Assembly: GCA_014584345.1 (NCBI GenBank)
Contig: JACTNB010000020.1
Coordinates: 1 to 41,126, forward strand
From: Planctomycetota bacterium
Lineage (GTDB): Bacteria; Planctomycetota; Planctomycetia; Planctomycetales; Planctomycetaceae
Length of the DNA stretch: 41,126 nt
Reading direction: 5' to 3'
How positions within the stretch are numbered: position 1 is the stretch's first letter; each line of letters starts with the position of its first letter. The notes beneath the pieces are model-generated. The model did no database searches and had not been told where the DNA came from. It worked only from the letters and a program-made list of their open reading frames with translations. The translations under genes were made by a program, and so were the position numbers. This document shows positions 16,404 to 24,347 of the stretch, in pieces.

Positions 16404-16898
16404 TCACTGACTGATTAAGAACACAATTTCAGGGTTGGGCCAAAAACAAGCGCACGTCTCGACGTTGTGATAAACCGTCTGGTCTTTGGCGTCGTACACC
16501 AGAAGGAAGGGATCGCAATGCTGACTGGTCCGCACGCCACTACTGTCGAAGGCAATACAGATTTCCGTGGGAGGTTCCCCGATCCCCATTTCCCCGTTGG
16601 CCACCCCCCATTGAATCGAACAGTCGGATTCCAGCCAGAAGGTCAGCAATCGGTCGCAGACCTCCAGAGTGCCTGTCCAGCGTCCCGTCTCAGCGTGGTA
16701 TTCAATGGCAAATTGTTGTCCATCCAATTCGCTGTTGAGGGATTCGATTGTCACATTGAGAGTCTGCCCCATGCCGGGACAGCAGCCCTCGATCACTTCC
16801 CCTTCAGTTTCTGTGTCCGTGAAGGAGGGATCGCCAACGGATGATCCAGACTTCGCCGATCCGAATTCGCTGCCGGTTAATTCGCCTGTACCGCTCAT
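16404..16898 (-). CDS. Cys-rich beta-type protein of the tail-distal cluster (164 aa)
   Basis: No named family is recognised. After an acidic, Ser/Gly/Thr-rich start (about 1-35), the core has CCPGMGQTLNVTIESLN, WTGTLEVCDRLLTFWL, CSIQWGV, CIAFDSSG, CDPFLLVYDAKD and CACFWPNPEIVFLI. The spacing of CC, single Cys and CDPF looks like a disulfide- or metal-stabilised beta sandwich, and the motif is reminiscent of repeated domains in planctomycete prophage tail regions (memory-based). The start chosen is ATG 16898, with AGGA upstream. A longer frame to 17132 would begin with a hydrophobic stretch MNGCGWCCVLLLSVAALL, but it would overlap 200 bases of the preceding gene, so I do not favour it. Confidence 0.68.
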   Translation of the reverse strand: MSGTGELTGSEFGSAKSGSSVGDPSFTDTETEGEVIEGCCPGMGQTLNVTIESLNSELDGQQFAIEYHAETGRWTGTLEVCDRLLTFWLESDCSIQWGVANGEMGIGEPPTEICIAFDSSGVRTSQHCDPFLLVYDAKDQTVYHNVETCACFWPNPEIVFLISQ

Positions 16899-16929
16899 CG
16901 CTGGTGGTTCCTGTTTTTTTGGGGGGGAC

Positions 16930-18906
16930 TCAATCCTGCGCGGAACTTCCGGGGTAGGCACTCCGGATGAAGCGTTCGTTGGCGACGAACTGCGCTCGTG
17001 TGCGCGTTGGGAGTCGATGGCCAGCAAAGCCGCGACGGATAGCAGTAAGACGCAACACCACCCGCACCCATTCATCGGGCGATTGCTGCGCGAATCGTAG
17101 CGTGATGTGTGCCCCATGCACTCGGGCTCCAATAGTTACGGGCGCGTCGCAGGACGTGCCACAGACTTCGATACTGCCCGGCTCGCACACGGCGACAAAC
17201 CGGGGGTCAATGTCCATGACGATGTCCGACTGCCGCACCTCGACCACAATCACATCGTCGAACCGGACCTCGGGGCATTCCGCGACGAACAGGGCCGCGT
17301 AGCCGGTGGGCGACCAGGCGACCGGTACGATGGCCGTCGATTTGTCCGAGCCGGGCTCATCGCCCGTGCCGGAGCCGTCCCCGGAGCCGGTCCCGGAACT
17401 TTCCCCGGTCCCCGTCCCGCTGCCAGTGCCGCTCCCGGTTTCCTCGTCGCTGCCGGATCCCGCCCCCTCCGAGCCGTCGCCCGTCCCAGCGGTGCCGCCG
17501 GTCCCGTCCCCGGATCCGTCGCCGGTGCCCGACCCATCACCGGTGCCAGCCCCGGAACCAGAATCGTCGGTCCCGCTGCCGTCGTCATCCCCGCTGCCGG
17601 AGCCGCTCTCGTCGTCCGAGCCCAGGCCGGTTCCCGTCCCGGTCTGGTCGCCATCCTCTGTGCTGGTGCCGGTCCCCTCGCCGGTTTCATCGCCGGTGCC
17701 TTCCGTCCCGTCGCCCGTCCCTTCCGTGGTTTCGGTTGCCTCGCCCGTGCCGTCGGTCTCGTCGCCGGTCCCGGTTCCGTCACCGGTTCCATCCGTGCCA
17801 TCACCCGTTTCGGCGTCCGTGCCTCCGGTCCCGTCTCCAGTCCCGTCCGTGGTCTCGGTCCCCTCGCCCGTGTCGTCGCTGCCGCCGTCTGTCCCGTCCC
17901 CGGTATCCGTCCCCAGGTACGTGTCCTCGGGATCGGGTTCCGAATTCTCCGGCTCCGAATCGTCCGACCCCTCCGGATCAGTGAATTCCTCCGTCCCCTC
18001 CGGTTCGGAGTCCGTAAATTCATTCGTCGCTTCCGTCTCCTCCGTCCCCTCGGAGCTCTCGGAACTGGAGGAATCGTCTTCAGGGGGGCAGAGTGAGACG
18101 ACGACCCAGCAACAACAGTCCTCGGACTCCTCCCCGGAGAGTTTGCGGCGCATCCGCACGGCCACGCCCCGCCGTCCTATCAAGTCCTCGGTATCGTCCC
18201 CGCCAAACCGACACAGATCGTAGACTTTCAATTGGCGGGGGACAGAACTGCCACAGGCCTCGTAGAGCACCGTCGCCTCGAAGCAGCTGGCGGGGCCGCC
18301 ACAACCGCAGACACGGGGGCCGTCAGGGTCCTCGCAGGTGGCCGTGATCTCGAAGAAGACCGTCTCATTGAGCGGCGTCGATCCGAAGCGGACAACTGCC
18401 AGCCGTTCCTGCTGGGCGGGGCCCGGATCGTGCAGCACCGTGAAGGGCCCGTGTTCGCTGGTCTCCAGGACGTATGCGTTTGCGCGGGTGGTGGCCCGCC
18501 GCAGGCCGGTCTCCCCCGTTAGCAGTGCAATGCCGACTCCCCCATGGAGCGCACTCCGGATCGATCCGTTGGGGCAAGGCTCCTGCAGAATGGCGACCCG
18601 GTCTTCGCTGTCGGCCTCGATCGCCAGGCCCGCGAAACTCGTATGATTGAGGTATTCGAGCAGGTTGTCGCTCGGGCCAAACAGCGGATTACCAATCCGC
18701 AACACTTCGTAGCGACGCCGCTCGACTCCGGTCTTATTGCGGACCCGGGTGCGCCCGGAATCCGGGGGACTCCCGTCGGTGGTATCCGCAGTGATCGACC
18801 GCTGCGACTGGCGGTGGTGCCGGGCGGCATCCACAAACGCGTTGAACGTCTCGGCCTGAATTCGCAGAGGTTCTCCGGCACTCACTTTTTTGAAGGGGTC
18901 GCCCAT
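16930..18906 (-). CDS. Tail-tip/fibre-like protein with long Gly/Thr/Asp/Ser low-complexity domain (658 aa)
   Basis: Residues 1-275 form a folded N-terminal part, starting MGDPFKKVSAGEPLRIQAET and including the FNAFVDAARHHRQSQR helix and a Cys cluster VCGCGGPASC. Residues about 277-521 are low complexity: acidic/Ser-rich first, then dozens of TGDG, TGEG and SGDG units. Residues about 522-658 form a second folded domain with ECPEVRFDDVIVVEV, IDPRFVAVCEPG and VVLRLTAIRRGFAGHRLP. The end domains resemble a conserved pair I associate with planctomycete phage-like clusters. Position after the tape measure and one more structural gene suggests a tail-tip or fibre role. The ATG shares one base with the upstream stop (TGATG). 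Confidence 0.72.
   Translation of the reverse strand: MGDPFKKVSAGEPLRIQAETFNAFVDAARHHRQSQRSITADTTDGSPPDSGRTRVRNKTGVERRRYEVLRIGNPLFGPSDNLLEYLNHTSFAGLAIEADSEDRVAILQEPCPNGSIRSALHGGVGIALLTGETGLRRATTRANAYVLETSEHGPFTVLHDPGPAQQERLAVVRFGSTPLNETVFFEITATCEDPDGPRVCGCGGPASCFEATVLYEACGSSVPRQLKVYDLCRFGGDDTEDLIGRRGVAVRMRRKLSGEESEDCCCWVVVSLCPPEDDSSSSESSEGTEETEATNEFTDSEPEGTEEFTDPEGSDDSEPENSEPDPEDTYLGTDTGDGTDGGSDDTGEGTETTDGTGDGTGGTDAETGDGTDGTGDGTGTGDETDGTGEATETTEGTGDGTEGTGDETGEGTGTSTEDGDQTGTGTGLGSDDESGSGSGDDDGSGTDDSGSGAGTGDGSGTGDGSGDGTGGTAGTGDGSEGAGSGSDEETGSGTGSGTGTGESSGTGSGDGSGTGDEPGSDKSTAIVPVAWSPTGYAALFVAECPEVRFDDVIVVEVRQSDIVMDIDPRFVAVCEPGSIEVCGTSCDAPVTIGARVHGAHITLRFAQQSPDEWVRVVLRLTAIRRGFAGHRLPTRTRAQFVANERFIRSAYPGSSAQD
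17344..18078 (-). repeat. DNA encoding the Gly/Thr/Asp/Ser low-complexity domain
   Basis: About 735 bp encoding residues 277-521 of the fibre-like protein. It is built from short degenerate units (GACGGGACC-type codons for DGT, plus GGCACC and GGATCG). The composition keeps all other frames open too, so the opposite strand shows a long Ser-Pro-Val frame that is an artefact. Such tracts change length easily by slippage or recombination. Confidence 0.8.
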
Positions 18907-19688
18907 CAGATCCCCAGCAGACTGAAATCACCAAATGGATAGACCCGCTCGACATATACCGCCACGGGACGTTTCACGACGACCTGAGCGGCCAGATCCT
19001 CGACATCCTCATACCGGACCCACAGATAATCCCAGCCCCCTTTGTTGATGCCGGAAATACTCCCCACGACTAGCCCCGTGGCATTGGGGGCAGCCACAAA
19101 GCGATAGCTGATCTCCCACAGATCGAGACCCCGTCGGGCACCGTTGGCTCCCAGAAACAGCACTTCGCCCGCTGCAAAGCCTCGGAACGATGCCCCATTG
19201 GTCCGGCCGGTCAGATTGAAGAGCGTGAGTTTGTAGGCCTCCGTGATGACCGCGGCCGGGGAAAAGTGCGTCTCCGTGAAGGCGTACTGCGGAATCGTGA
19301 TATCGACCCCTTCGACTCCATCGCGAGTCACCCCGATCGCTCCTTGGTACAAGGGGGGAGTGCCGCCGCTGGCGGCGTACGCGCCGACCGTGCCGAGGGA
19401 TTGCGTGATGTGCTGCGTGCCACCGCTGGTATCAAACGAGACGGTGAGATCGCCTAACTGGGGCGGTTCCGTGGTGCCGTAACGGACCGAACCTTCCCAG
19501 GCCTCTTCAGCCAGCCGGTCCACGGTGGCGTTCTGCCGAATCAGACCGGCGTAACTGGTGGGGGAGTTGGCCAATAACTCGGCATAGGCCTCCGCGCCAT
19601 CGTCGGTCCCCCGAATGGTGTAACGCAGATCGTGACTTTCCCGGCCGATGGTTTCATTGTCCCAGGCCGGTTCGACGGTAATGGCCAT
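18906..19688 (-). CDS. Conserved phage structural protein (tail region), unknown function
   Basis: 260 residues beginning MAITVEPAWDNETIGRESHD. It contains YTIRGTDDGAEAYAEL, LRGFAAG-like FRGFAAGEVLFLGANGAR and DLWEISYRFVAAPNATGL, and ends VERVYPFGDFSLLGI. It is mostly beta-rich by appearance, with no signal peptide and no membrane segment. I recognise the style from planctomycete phage-like clusters but cannot assign a standard family. Its place directly after the tape measure suggests a distal tail or baseplate-hub component. ATG 19688 is preferred over 19691 because AGGAG sits five bases before it. Its stop overlaps the next start by one base. Confidence 0.7.
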   Translation of the reverse strand: MAITVEPAWDNETIGRESHDLRYTIRGTDDGAEAYAELLANSPTSYAGLIRQNATVDRLAEEAWEGSVRYGTTEPPQLGDLTVSFDTSGGTQHITQSLGTVGAYAASGGTPPLYQGAIGVTRDGVEGVDITIPQYAFTETHFSPAAVITEAYKLTLFNLTGRTNGASFRGFAAGEVLFLGANGARRGLDLWEISYRFVAAPNATGLVVGSISGINKGGWDYLWVRYEDVEDLAAQVVVKRPVAVYVERVYPFGDFSLLGI

Positions 19689-19700
19689 CATTGCTCCTGA

Positions 19701-22028
19701 TCAGCCGAATGTCAGCATCCCCTGACGCGACTCTTCCAACAGTTTTTTCGTGTTCTTGGCGGTCTGCTCAGTCGCCCGGGCGGTCCGTTCCTCGGGGCCG
19801 CTGCTCCCCAGCCCCCGGACGCCCGCCGCGCTGAAGGTCCCCCGGACGCTCGCCGACCGCTGACTGACCTCCCCCAGCAACTGATCCATTCCCTCGAAGC
19901 GATCGGTGCCGCGACGGCCCCGCCCGGGTGCCGACGGATCCTCCTCCATCTGCTTGCGATTGCGGGCTGCTGCCGTGACGGCCGCCTGCCATTCATCGCG
20001 GGCTTTTTGCAGGGCCGCCTCCGAAGCCTGCATATCCGCCTCGTATTGCTGCTGACGGGAATTGTGCTCCTGGTCCCGCATCTGGCCCAGTTCCTCGTGC
20101 GCCCCGGTCCGGCTGGCTTCGATTTCCTGGAGGCGCTTGCGGCGGGCCTGTTCCCGCGCCCACAGAGAACTGTCCTGAGACTCCTGTACCTGCTGATTTT
20201 TTCCGGCAACCTCGTCATTGATCTGCTGGAACTCGGCATCGACATCAATGCTTTCATCGAACAGAGATTTCAGTTTCACCCAGGCTTTACGAATGAAGCC
20301 AACCGCCGTGTTCCAGGTTTTCAGGAGGCCAGTGGTAAAGAGATTCCAGGCATCCGCCAGATAATCGACCGTCTGTCTCCAGCCAGACTCCATCAGCGCC
20401 CCGGCATTGGTCAGATGGCCGGCCGTGTCATAGACCGCTTCAGTCCAGGCCGTTTTGAAAAACTGTGTCGCCTCGCCCGTCATCTGATTGAGAGCGTGGA
20501 TTCCCTGTTGCCACTCCATTTTGAGTGTCAGCCACAGGATGCGTGCCGCCAGGCCAAGATCACCGGCAGCCAACGCTTCACCAATGGCCCCGAACGCTCG
20601 GGTGGCTGTCGACTGGAGAGCCTGGAACCGCTGGCCCAGCCAGGCGAGCGCCTGACCACCGAGGTCTGACGTATGAATAAGGTAGGCGCCGAGCGCTAAG
20701 ACTCCCGTCACGACCAGGCCCATCGGGGAGAGCAACGCTCCCAGCAGCCCGGCGAGTGTTCCAATGGCGGTGGCCAGACCACCAAACCCAAACGCCACGA
20801 GTTGAATGGCGCCCCCCAGGCCAATCAGGGCGACGCCAGCCGTCATGAGGCCCCCGCCGATCCCGACGGTGGTCAGGACCACCTGTTTGTTCTCACCGAT
20901 CCAGACACCGAGCGCGGACAAAAACGAAGTCACCCCCCGGACAGCGGCCCGCAGTTCCGATCCAAAGGCTGTCCCGACGGCGATGGCCACTCCTTCCAGC
21001 GAGGAGAGCAGGATCGTGACGTCTCCCTTGAGCGTATCGAGTTGCGTGCCGGCGATCCGCGAGGCAGTGCCGGAAGCATCCGCCAAGGCTGCCGTGGCCT
21101 CGCGCAGCCGGTCCGCTCCCTGAGAGACGAGTTCTGCCGCCCCGGCGGCCTGCCGCGCCGGGAAGATCGTGCCCAGCACGCGGAGCTTCTCACCGGAACC
21201 GACCCCCGACAGGGCTCCTTCCAGATCGGTCAAAATCGCCGTCAGCGACCGGACGTTGCCGGCTTCGTCGGTGACCCGCACCCCGAGCCGCTGCAGTTCC
21301 CTGGCTGCCTCGGCGGACGGCGAGGTCAGCGACAACAGCATGCCCCGCAGCGTCGTCCCGGCCATTTCGCCCTGGACGCCGGCATTCGAGAGCAGCTGAA
21401 TCGCGGCGGTGATCTCTTCCAGCGAGATTCCGGCGGACTTCGCCATCGGGCCGACGAATTTGAATGCGTCACCGAGCATCGTCAGGTCGGTGTTGGCCGT
21501 GGTCATCGCCTTGGCCAGCACGTCGACCGCGTTGCCGAGTTCCTCAGCCGACAGTCCCATCCCGGCCATGAGTTTTGCCGTGATGTCAGCCGCTTCGCCG
21601 ATCTCAATTTGCCCGGCGGCTGCGAGATCGAGTGTCGGACCGATAGCCGCCAGAATCTGGTCAACACTGAACCCTGCCAATGCAAACGAACTCATCGCCT
21701 CGGCCGCCTGACTGGCCGAGAAGACCGTCGTGGCACCCAGGCGTTTGGCTTCCTGCTCAAGCCGTGTGAACTGCTCCCCGGTTGCCCCAGTGAGCGCCTG
21801 CACACGCGCCATCTGCGATTCGAAGTTCGCGAACGTTTTTGCCGAGAGCGCAAACGGCACGGCCGCCAGCGACCCCACGGAGAGGAGCTGACGGCCGAAT
21901 TGCTGGACAGATTTGCCGAATGCTTTCAGTTTGGCCTGGGCTCGGCGGAGTCCCCGCACGAGCTTCGAATCGTCAAGAAAGAGTTCAACGAACGCCTTTC
22001 CTGCCCTGATCGCACCGGCAGCAGGCAC
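19701..22028 (-). CDS. Phage tail tape measure protein, TP901 type
   Basis: 775 residues. The N-terminal region (about 75-300) matches the TP901-type minor tail/tape-measure core: FANFESQMARVQALTGATGE, AKRLGATTVFSASQAAEAMS, KAMTTANTDLTMLGDAFKFV and GEMAGTTLRGMLLSL. Several hydrophobic stretches follow at about 385-470 (GLMTAGVALIGLGGAIQLVA and neighbours), as in tape measures that insert into the host membrane. A charged, coiled-coil-like region at about 610-720 follows. The protein sets tail length and helps DNA entry. The start is GTG 22028, with AGGA seven bases upstream; no ATG fits. About 775 residues would predict a tail of very roughly 100 nm by the usual 1.5 Å-per-residue rule. Confidence 0.9.
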   Translation of the reverse strand: MPAAGAIRAGKAFVELFLDDSKLVRGLRRAQAKLKAFGKSVQQFGRQLLSVGSLAAVPFALSAKTFANFESQMARVQALTGATGEQFTRLEQEAKRLGATTVFSASQAAEAMSSFALAGFSVDQILAAIGPTLDLAAAGQIEIGEAADITAKLMAGMGLSAEELGNAVDVLAKAMTTANTDLTMLGDAFKFVGPMAKSAGISLEEITAAIQLLSNAGVQGEMAGTTLRGMLLSLTSPSAEAARELQRLGVRVTDEAGNVRSLTAILTDLEGALSGVGSGEKLRVLGTIFPARQAAGAAELVSQGADRLREATAALADASGTASRIAGTQLDTLKGDVTILLSSLEGVAIAVGTAFGSELRAAVRGVTSFLSALGVWIGENKQVVLTTVGIGGGLMTAGVALIGLGGAIQLVAFGFGGLATAIGTLAGLLGALLSPMGLVVTGVLALGAYLIHTSDLGGQALAWLGQRFQALQSTATRAFGAIGEALAAGDLGLAARILWLTLKMEWQQGIHALNQMTGEATQFFKTAWTEAVYDTAGHLTNAGALMESGWRQTVDYLADAWNLFTTGLLKTWNTAVGFIRKAWVKLKSLFDESIDVDAEFQQINDEVAGKNQQVQESQDSSLWAREQARRKRLQEIEASRTGAHEELGQMRDQEHNSRQQQYEADMQASEAALQKARDEWQAAVTAAARNRKQMEEDPSAPGRGRRGTDRFEGMDQLLGEVSQRSASVRGTFSAAGVRGLGSSGPEERTARATEQTAKNTKKLLEESRQGMLTFG

Positions 22029-22055
22029 ATTAAGTTCCTGGGTTCGATTAGAGAA

Positions 22056-22361
22056 TCAGTGGGAGTCGAATGGACGCCGATCGACGAACACCTGTTTCAG
22101 CACGTCGACGCCGACACGGGGTTTTTGTTCATGACGAGAGCGTTGGGCCTTCGCGTGGGGATGATAATCCTGCGGCCGGGCCACCCGGGCCTTCTTGGGA
22201 TCGCGATGGCAGTTGGTGAGCAGTGCCAGGAGGGAAGCGGTGTGGTTCCAGCGGTCACGGGACGCGGCGTCGGCCATCCAGCAGAGTTGCCGCAGCGTCA
22301 GCGGACCGGGGTCGACGCCGACGATGCCGCCAAGCTCGTAGCCGAGCTTCCAGACGTCAAT
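22056..22361 (-). CDS. Second tail-assembly frame, probably reached by -1 frameshift (GT-like)
   Basis: This frame lies between the chaperone gene and the tape measure, where lambda-type phages carry the G/GT pair. The protein-like text begins before any good start codon: DVWKLGYELGGIVGVDPGPL, then LTLRQLCWMADAASRDRWNH, TASLLALLTNCHRDPKK and DYHPH. The first ATG (22277) would discard the conserved-looking beginning. The frame is -1 relative to the upstream gene and overlaps it by at least 60 bases, and a CCCC run sits just before the upstream stop. I infer a -1 ribosomal frameshift giving a longer chaperone. Alternatively it is an independent small protein from ATG 22277. Confidence 0.6.
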   Translation of the reverse strand: MDVWKLGYELGGIVGVDPGPLTLRQLCWMADAASRDRWNHTASLLALLTNCHRDPKKARVARPQDYHPHAKAQRSRHEQKPRVGVDVLKQVFVDRRPFDSH

Positions 22362-22813
22362 TGGCTGGCCTCGTCGAGGGCGGTCTCGATCGCCTGGCTG
22401 AACTCCGGACTCTCCACCGCCTGCAGCGCCTTGTCCAGCGTCGCCAGTTGCCGGCGTTCGGCGGCGGTCAGAACTTTCGTCAGCGCCCGCTTGAGCAGCA
22501 TTCGCTTCCCTTCCGGGAAAAAATCGATGATCGCCTCAATCAGCGCCATCGAGGCTTTGTCGCCGGATTCCTCATCGAGGGCTTCGCCGAACTGCTCAGC
22601 CGTAATCTGTTTTTCATCCAACTGTGGCTGTAGGATGGCAATGAGGCAATCGAACAGGATGAATGGATCGCCTGTCAATTGCTCCATCACGTTCGAACGG
22701 GGTTCAACGATGCGGGTCAGATTGATCCCGGTCAGGGCATGCACCCGCCGCAGCGAGGTGTAATTGATTTCAATGATCCAGGAGCGTCCCTGGCGATCAG
22801 TAAAGGATTTCAT
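22298..22813 (-). CDS. Tail assembly chaperone-like protein (171 aa)
   Basis: The product begins MKSFTDRQGRSWIIEINYTS and is followed by LRRVHALTGINLTRI and FILFDCLIAILQPQLDEKQI. A helical C-terminal half contains FGEALDEESGDKASMALIEA and ends in a Ser/Ala-rich tail. Its position between tail tube and tape measure and its size fit a gpG-type chaperone that coats the tape measure before tail assembly. ATG 22813 is chosen because the conserved part starts there; the frame itself extends to 22879. Its end overlaps the next frame, see the frameshift entry. Confidence 0.72.
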   Translation of the reverse strand: MKSFTDRQGRSWIIEINYTSLRRVHALTGINLTRIVEPRSNVMEQLTGDPFILFDCLIAILQPQLDEKQITAEQFGEALDEESGDKASMALIEAIIDFFPEGKRMLLKRALTKVLTAAERRQLATLDKALQAVESPEFSQAIETALDEASQLTSGSSATSLAASSASTPVR

Positions 22814-22927
22814 CGGAGTTGAACTTTCTGGCGAACCTTGTGAGTGGTAGCCTGTCTGGAAACAAATACCAAGATGCATGATTTGTAGTCAGTCTCGCGC
22901 CATCACAACCTGGGAAGTGGCTGTAAT

Positions 22928-23509
22928 ATGCAATACCGCGCTCTCACATCGGAGGATGCCCTAGAATTTCAGGCCCTGCGTCTGGAAGCACTCACCGAGT
23001 CCCCGGCTGCGTTTGCTTCCAGTTACGAAGAGGAGTGCGGGACCGCAGAAACTGTCATCTCAGAACGCCTCATGAACCGATCGGAGAGTGTGGTGTTTGG
23101 AGCGTTCCGTGAATCGCACCTGATTGGCATGGTTGGCATTTACCGTGAGACGCATCTCAAGTTGTCACACAAGGCCTGGGTGTGGGGGATGTATATCACG
23201 CCAGCCTATCGTCAGCAGGGAGTTGGTCGTCAGCTCCTGACCACCGCCCTTGAACACGCGACGACTATCTTTGCTGTTCGACAGGTGAACTTGGGCGTCA
23301 ACATGACCAACGTCGCTGCCATCGCACTCTACGAGTCCCTGGGCTTCCAGACATTCGGCATCGAACGCGGGTTCATGATCCTGAATGGCGAGTTGCAAGA
23401 TGAGATGCACATGGTCTGGATCAGTCCCATGTGGACATCTGCTAACAATCATGCTACACCGTCGTCATCCACTCGGGCGGATGTTCGCTGTAAGTCGGTT
23501 TTGCTGTGA
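22928..23509 (+). CDS. GNAT-family N-acetyltransferase (moron gene)
   Basis: 193 residues on the strand opposite to the surrounding tail genes. The GNAT fold is clear: start MQYRALTSEDALEFQALRLE, acetyl-CoA binding motif A around YITPAYRQQGVGRQLL (R/Q-x-x-G-x-G/A type), and motif B NVAAIALYESLGFQTFG. The family transfers acetyl groups to amines of small molecules or proteins; the substrate is unknown. The family's natural end is about HMVWISP; the last ~25 residues run on into the 3' end of the convergent tail-tube gene (56-base overlap), so the native stop seems to have been lost on insertion. Own promoter presumably in 22814-22927. It resembles accessory cargo dropped between phage tail genes. 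Confidence 0.88.
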   Translation: MQYRALTSEDALEFQALRLEALTESPAAFASSYEEECGTAETVISERLMNRSESVVFGAFRESHLIGMVGIYRETHLKLSHKAWVWGMYITPAYRQQGVGRQLLTTALEHATTIFAVRQVNLGVNMTNVAAIALYESLGFQTFGIERGFMILNGELQDEMHMVWISPMWTSANNHATPSSSTRADVRCKSVLL

Positions 23510-23894
23510 TCGAAACCGTGATTGCTTCCTCGAGCGGTTCATTGCGGCTGAAGTTGGTGATCGCCATCGTGGCCCGCAGTCCCTGCGAACCGGCGGTCGC
23601 GACATCCCCATCCAGAGCAGCGAACTCGATCGGCGTGTTGTTGAAGAACGCATCCTTGATCGCTGTGAACCCGGCATCGGCCGTGTCCCAGACCATCTCA
23701 AACTCGATCGAACCATCCTTGAGCGTCGCCAAGATCGCCCGCCAGCCACCGTTGCCGCGTGTGCTGGCATCGGCTTCGCCCGCCTCCACATTCAGCGTCA
23801 GATCCTTGACGTTCTTCATCTCCTGCCAGCTGGGTGTGTCGTAGCTGGCGGTATTGCGGAACAGTTTTGCGTCCAGGCCTAACCGTACGCCCAT
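23454..23894 (-). CDS. Phage major tail (tube) protein
   Basis: 146 residues: MGVRLGLDAKLFRNTASYDT, WQEMKNVKDLTLNVEAGEAD, STRGNGGWRAILATLKDGS, EFEMVWDTADAGFTAIKDA and PLEEAITVSITAKPTYS. The pattern (ligand-free beta barrel, repeated test of DASTRG and EFEMVWD) fits the tail tube/major tail proteins of siphophages. It should polymerise into the hollow tail around the tape measure. The start ATG at 23894 has AAAGGAA six bases upstream. A four-helix-bundle insertion sits just upstream and a GNAT gene overlaps its 3' end. Confidence 0.8.
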   Translation of the reverse strand: MGVRLGLDAKLFRNTASYDTPSWQEMKNVKDLTLNVEAGEADASTRGNGGWRAILATLKDGSIEFEMVWDTADAGFTAIKDAFFNNTPIEFAALDGDVATAGSQGLRATMAITNFSRNEPLEEAITVSITAKPTYSEHPPEWMTTV

Positions 23895-23913
23895 GGTGGA
23901 TTCCTTTCAGGAG

Positions 23914-24347
23914 AGACTGAAGGCGGTAGACTGAAGGCTGAAGGAGACAGCCATGAGAGACCACACAAAGCTCAGAGCGTTCGAGCTTGCGGATGAACTT
24001 GTCCTGCTGACATACCGTGCGACGGCATCGTTTCCGTCGCACGAGCAATTCGTCCTGACGAACCAGATGCGCCGGGCCGCCGTGTCGATCGCGTCCAACA
24101 TCGTCGAAGGGAGCGCCCGGGCATCCGAGGCGGATTACCTGCGATTTCTGGACATGCCCTACGGTTCCTCACGAGAGGTCGCGTACCAGTCATCGATCGC
24201 AGCACGCCTCGGATACCTGAGCGACGAAGCCTTCAAGGAACTGGAAGCGAAGGCTGTCGAAACATCGAAGGTGCTCAACGGTCTGATCCGCTCATTACGC
24301 GGCCAGCGCTGACTCCTTCGGCCTACAGCCTTCGGTCTTCAGCCTAA
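23914..24347. mobile_element. Putative inverted-repeat element carrying the four-helix-bundle gene
   Basis: The left flank (23915-23950) and the reverse complement of the right flank (24310-24345) are similar. Left: GACTGAAGGCGGTAGACTGA then AGGCTGAAGGAGACAG. Right, reversed: GGCTGAAGACCGAAGGCTGT then AGGCCGAAGGAGTCAG. They enclose only the plus-strand gene 23953-24312. The same kind of palindrome, empty, lies at 28628-28705. This looks like a small insertion unit with ~36-bp imperfect terminal repeats. Mobility is inference: no target duplication was identified. Confidence 0.55.
23953..24312 (+). CDS. Four-helix bundle protein (23S rRNA intervening-sequence / S23-like)
   Basis: 119 residues matching the TIGR02436-type family: KLRAFELADELVLLTYRATA, FPSHEQFVLTNQMRRAAVSI, ASNIVEGSARASEADYLRFL and GSSREVAYQSSIAARLGYL. 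These proteins were first seen inside intervening sequences of bacterial 23S rRNA genes and are scattered widely elsewhere; their function is unknown. The gene is on the plus strand between two minus-strand tail genes. Its Shine-Dalgarno AAGGAG (23941-23946) lies inside the left flanking repeat unit, so the repeat supplies the ribosome site. The stop is at the edge of the right repeat. Confidence 0.88.
   Translation: MRDHTKLRAFELADELVLLTYRATASFPSHEQFVLTNQMRRAAVSIASNIVEGSARASEADYLRFLDMPYGSSREVAYQSSIAARLGYLSDEAFKELEAKAVETSKVLNGLIRSLRGQR

Noticed and set aside
16899..17132. N-terminal extension of the Cys-rich protein with a hydrophobic start
   Set aside because: It would overlap 200 bases of the preceding gene's conserved C-terminal domain; the hydrophobic stretch is probably a frame artefact.
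17306..18223. Plus-strand frame encoding a Ser-Pro-Val repeat protein
   Set aside because: It is the mirror image of the Gly/Thr/Asp low-complexity DNA of the fibre-like gene, which keeps all frames open; it has no ribosome site and no domains.
20802..22763. Plus-strand frame of 653 codons
   Set aside because: Antisense to the tape measure and chaperone; high Arg/Gln content typical of a shadow frame.
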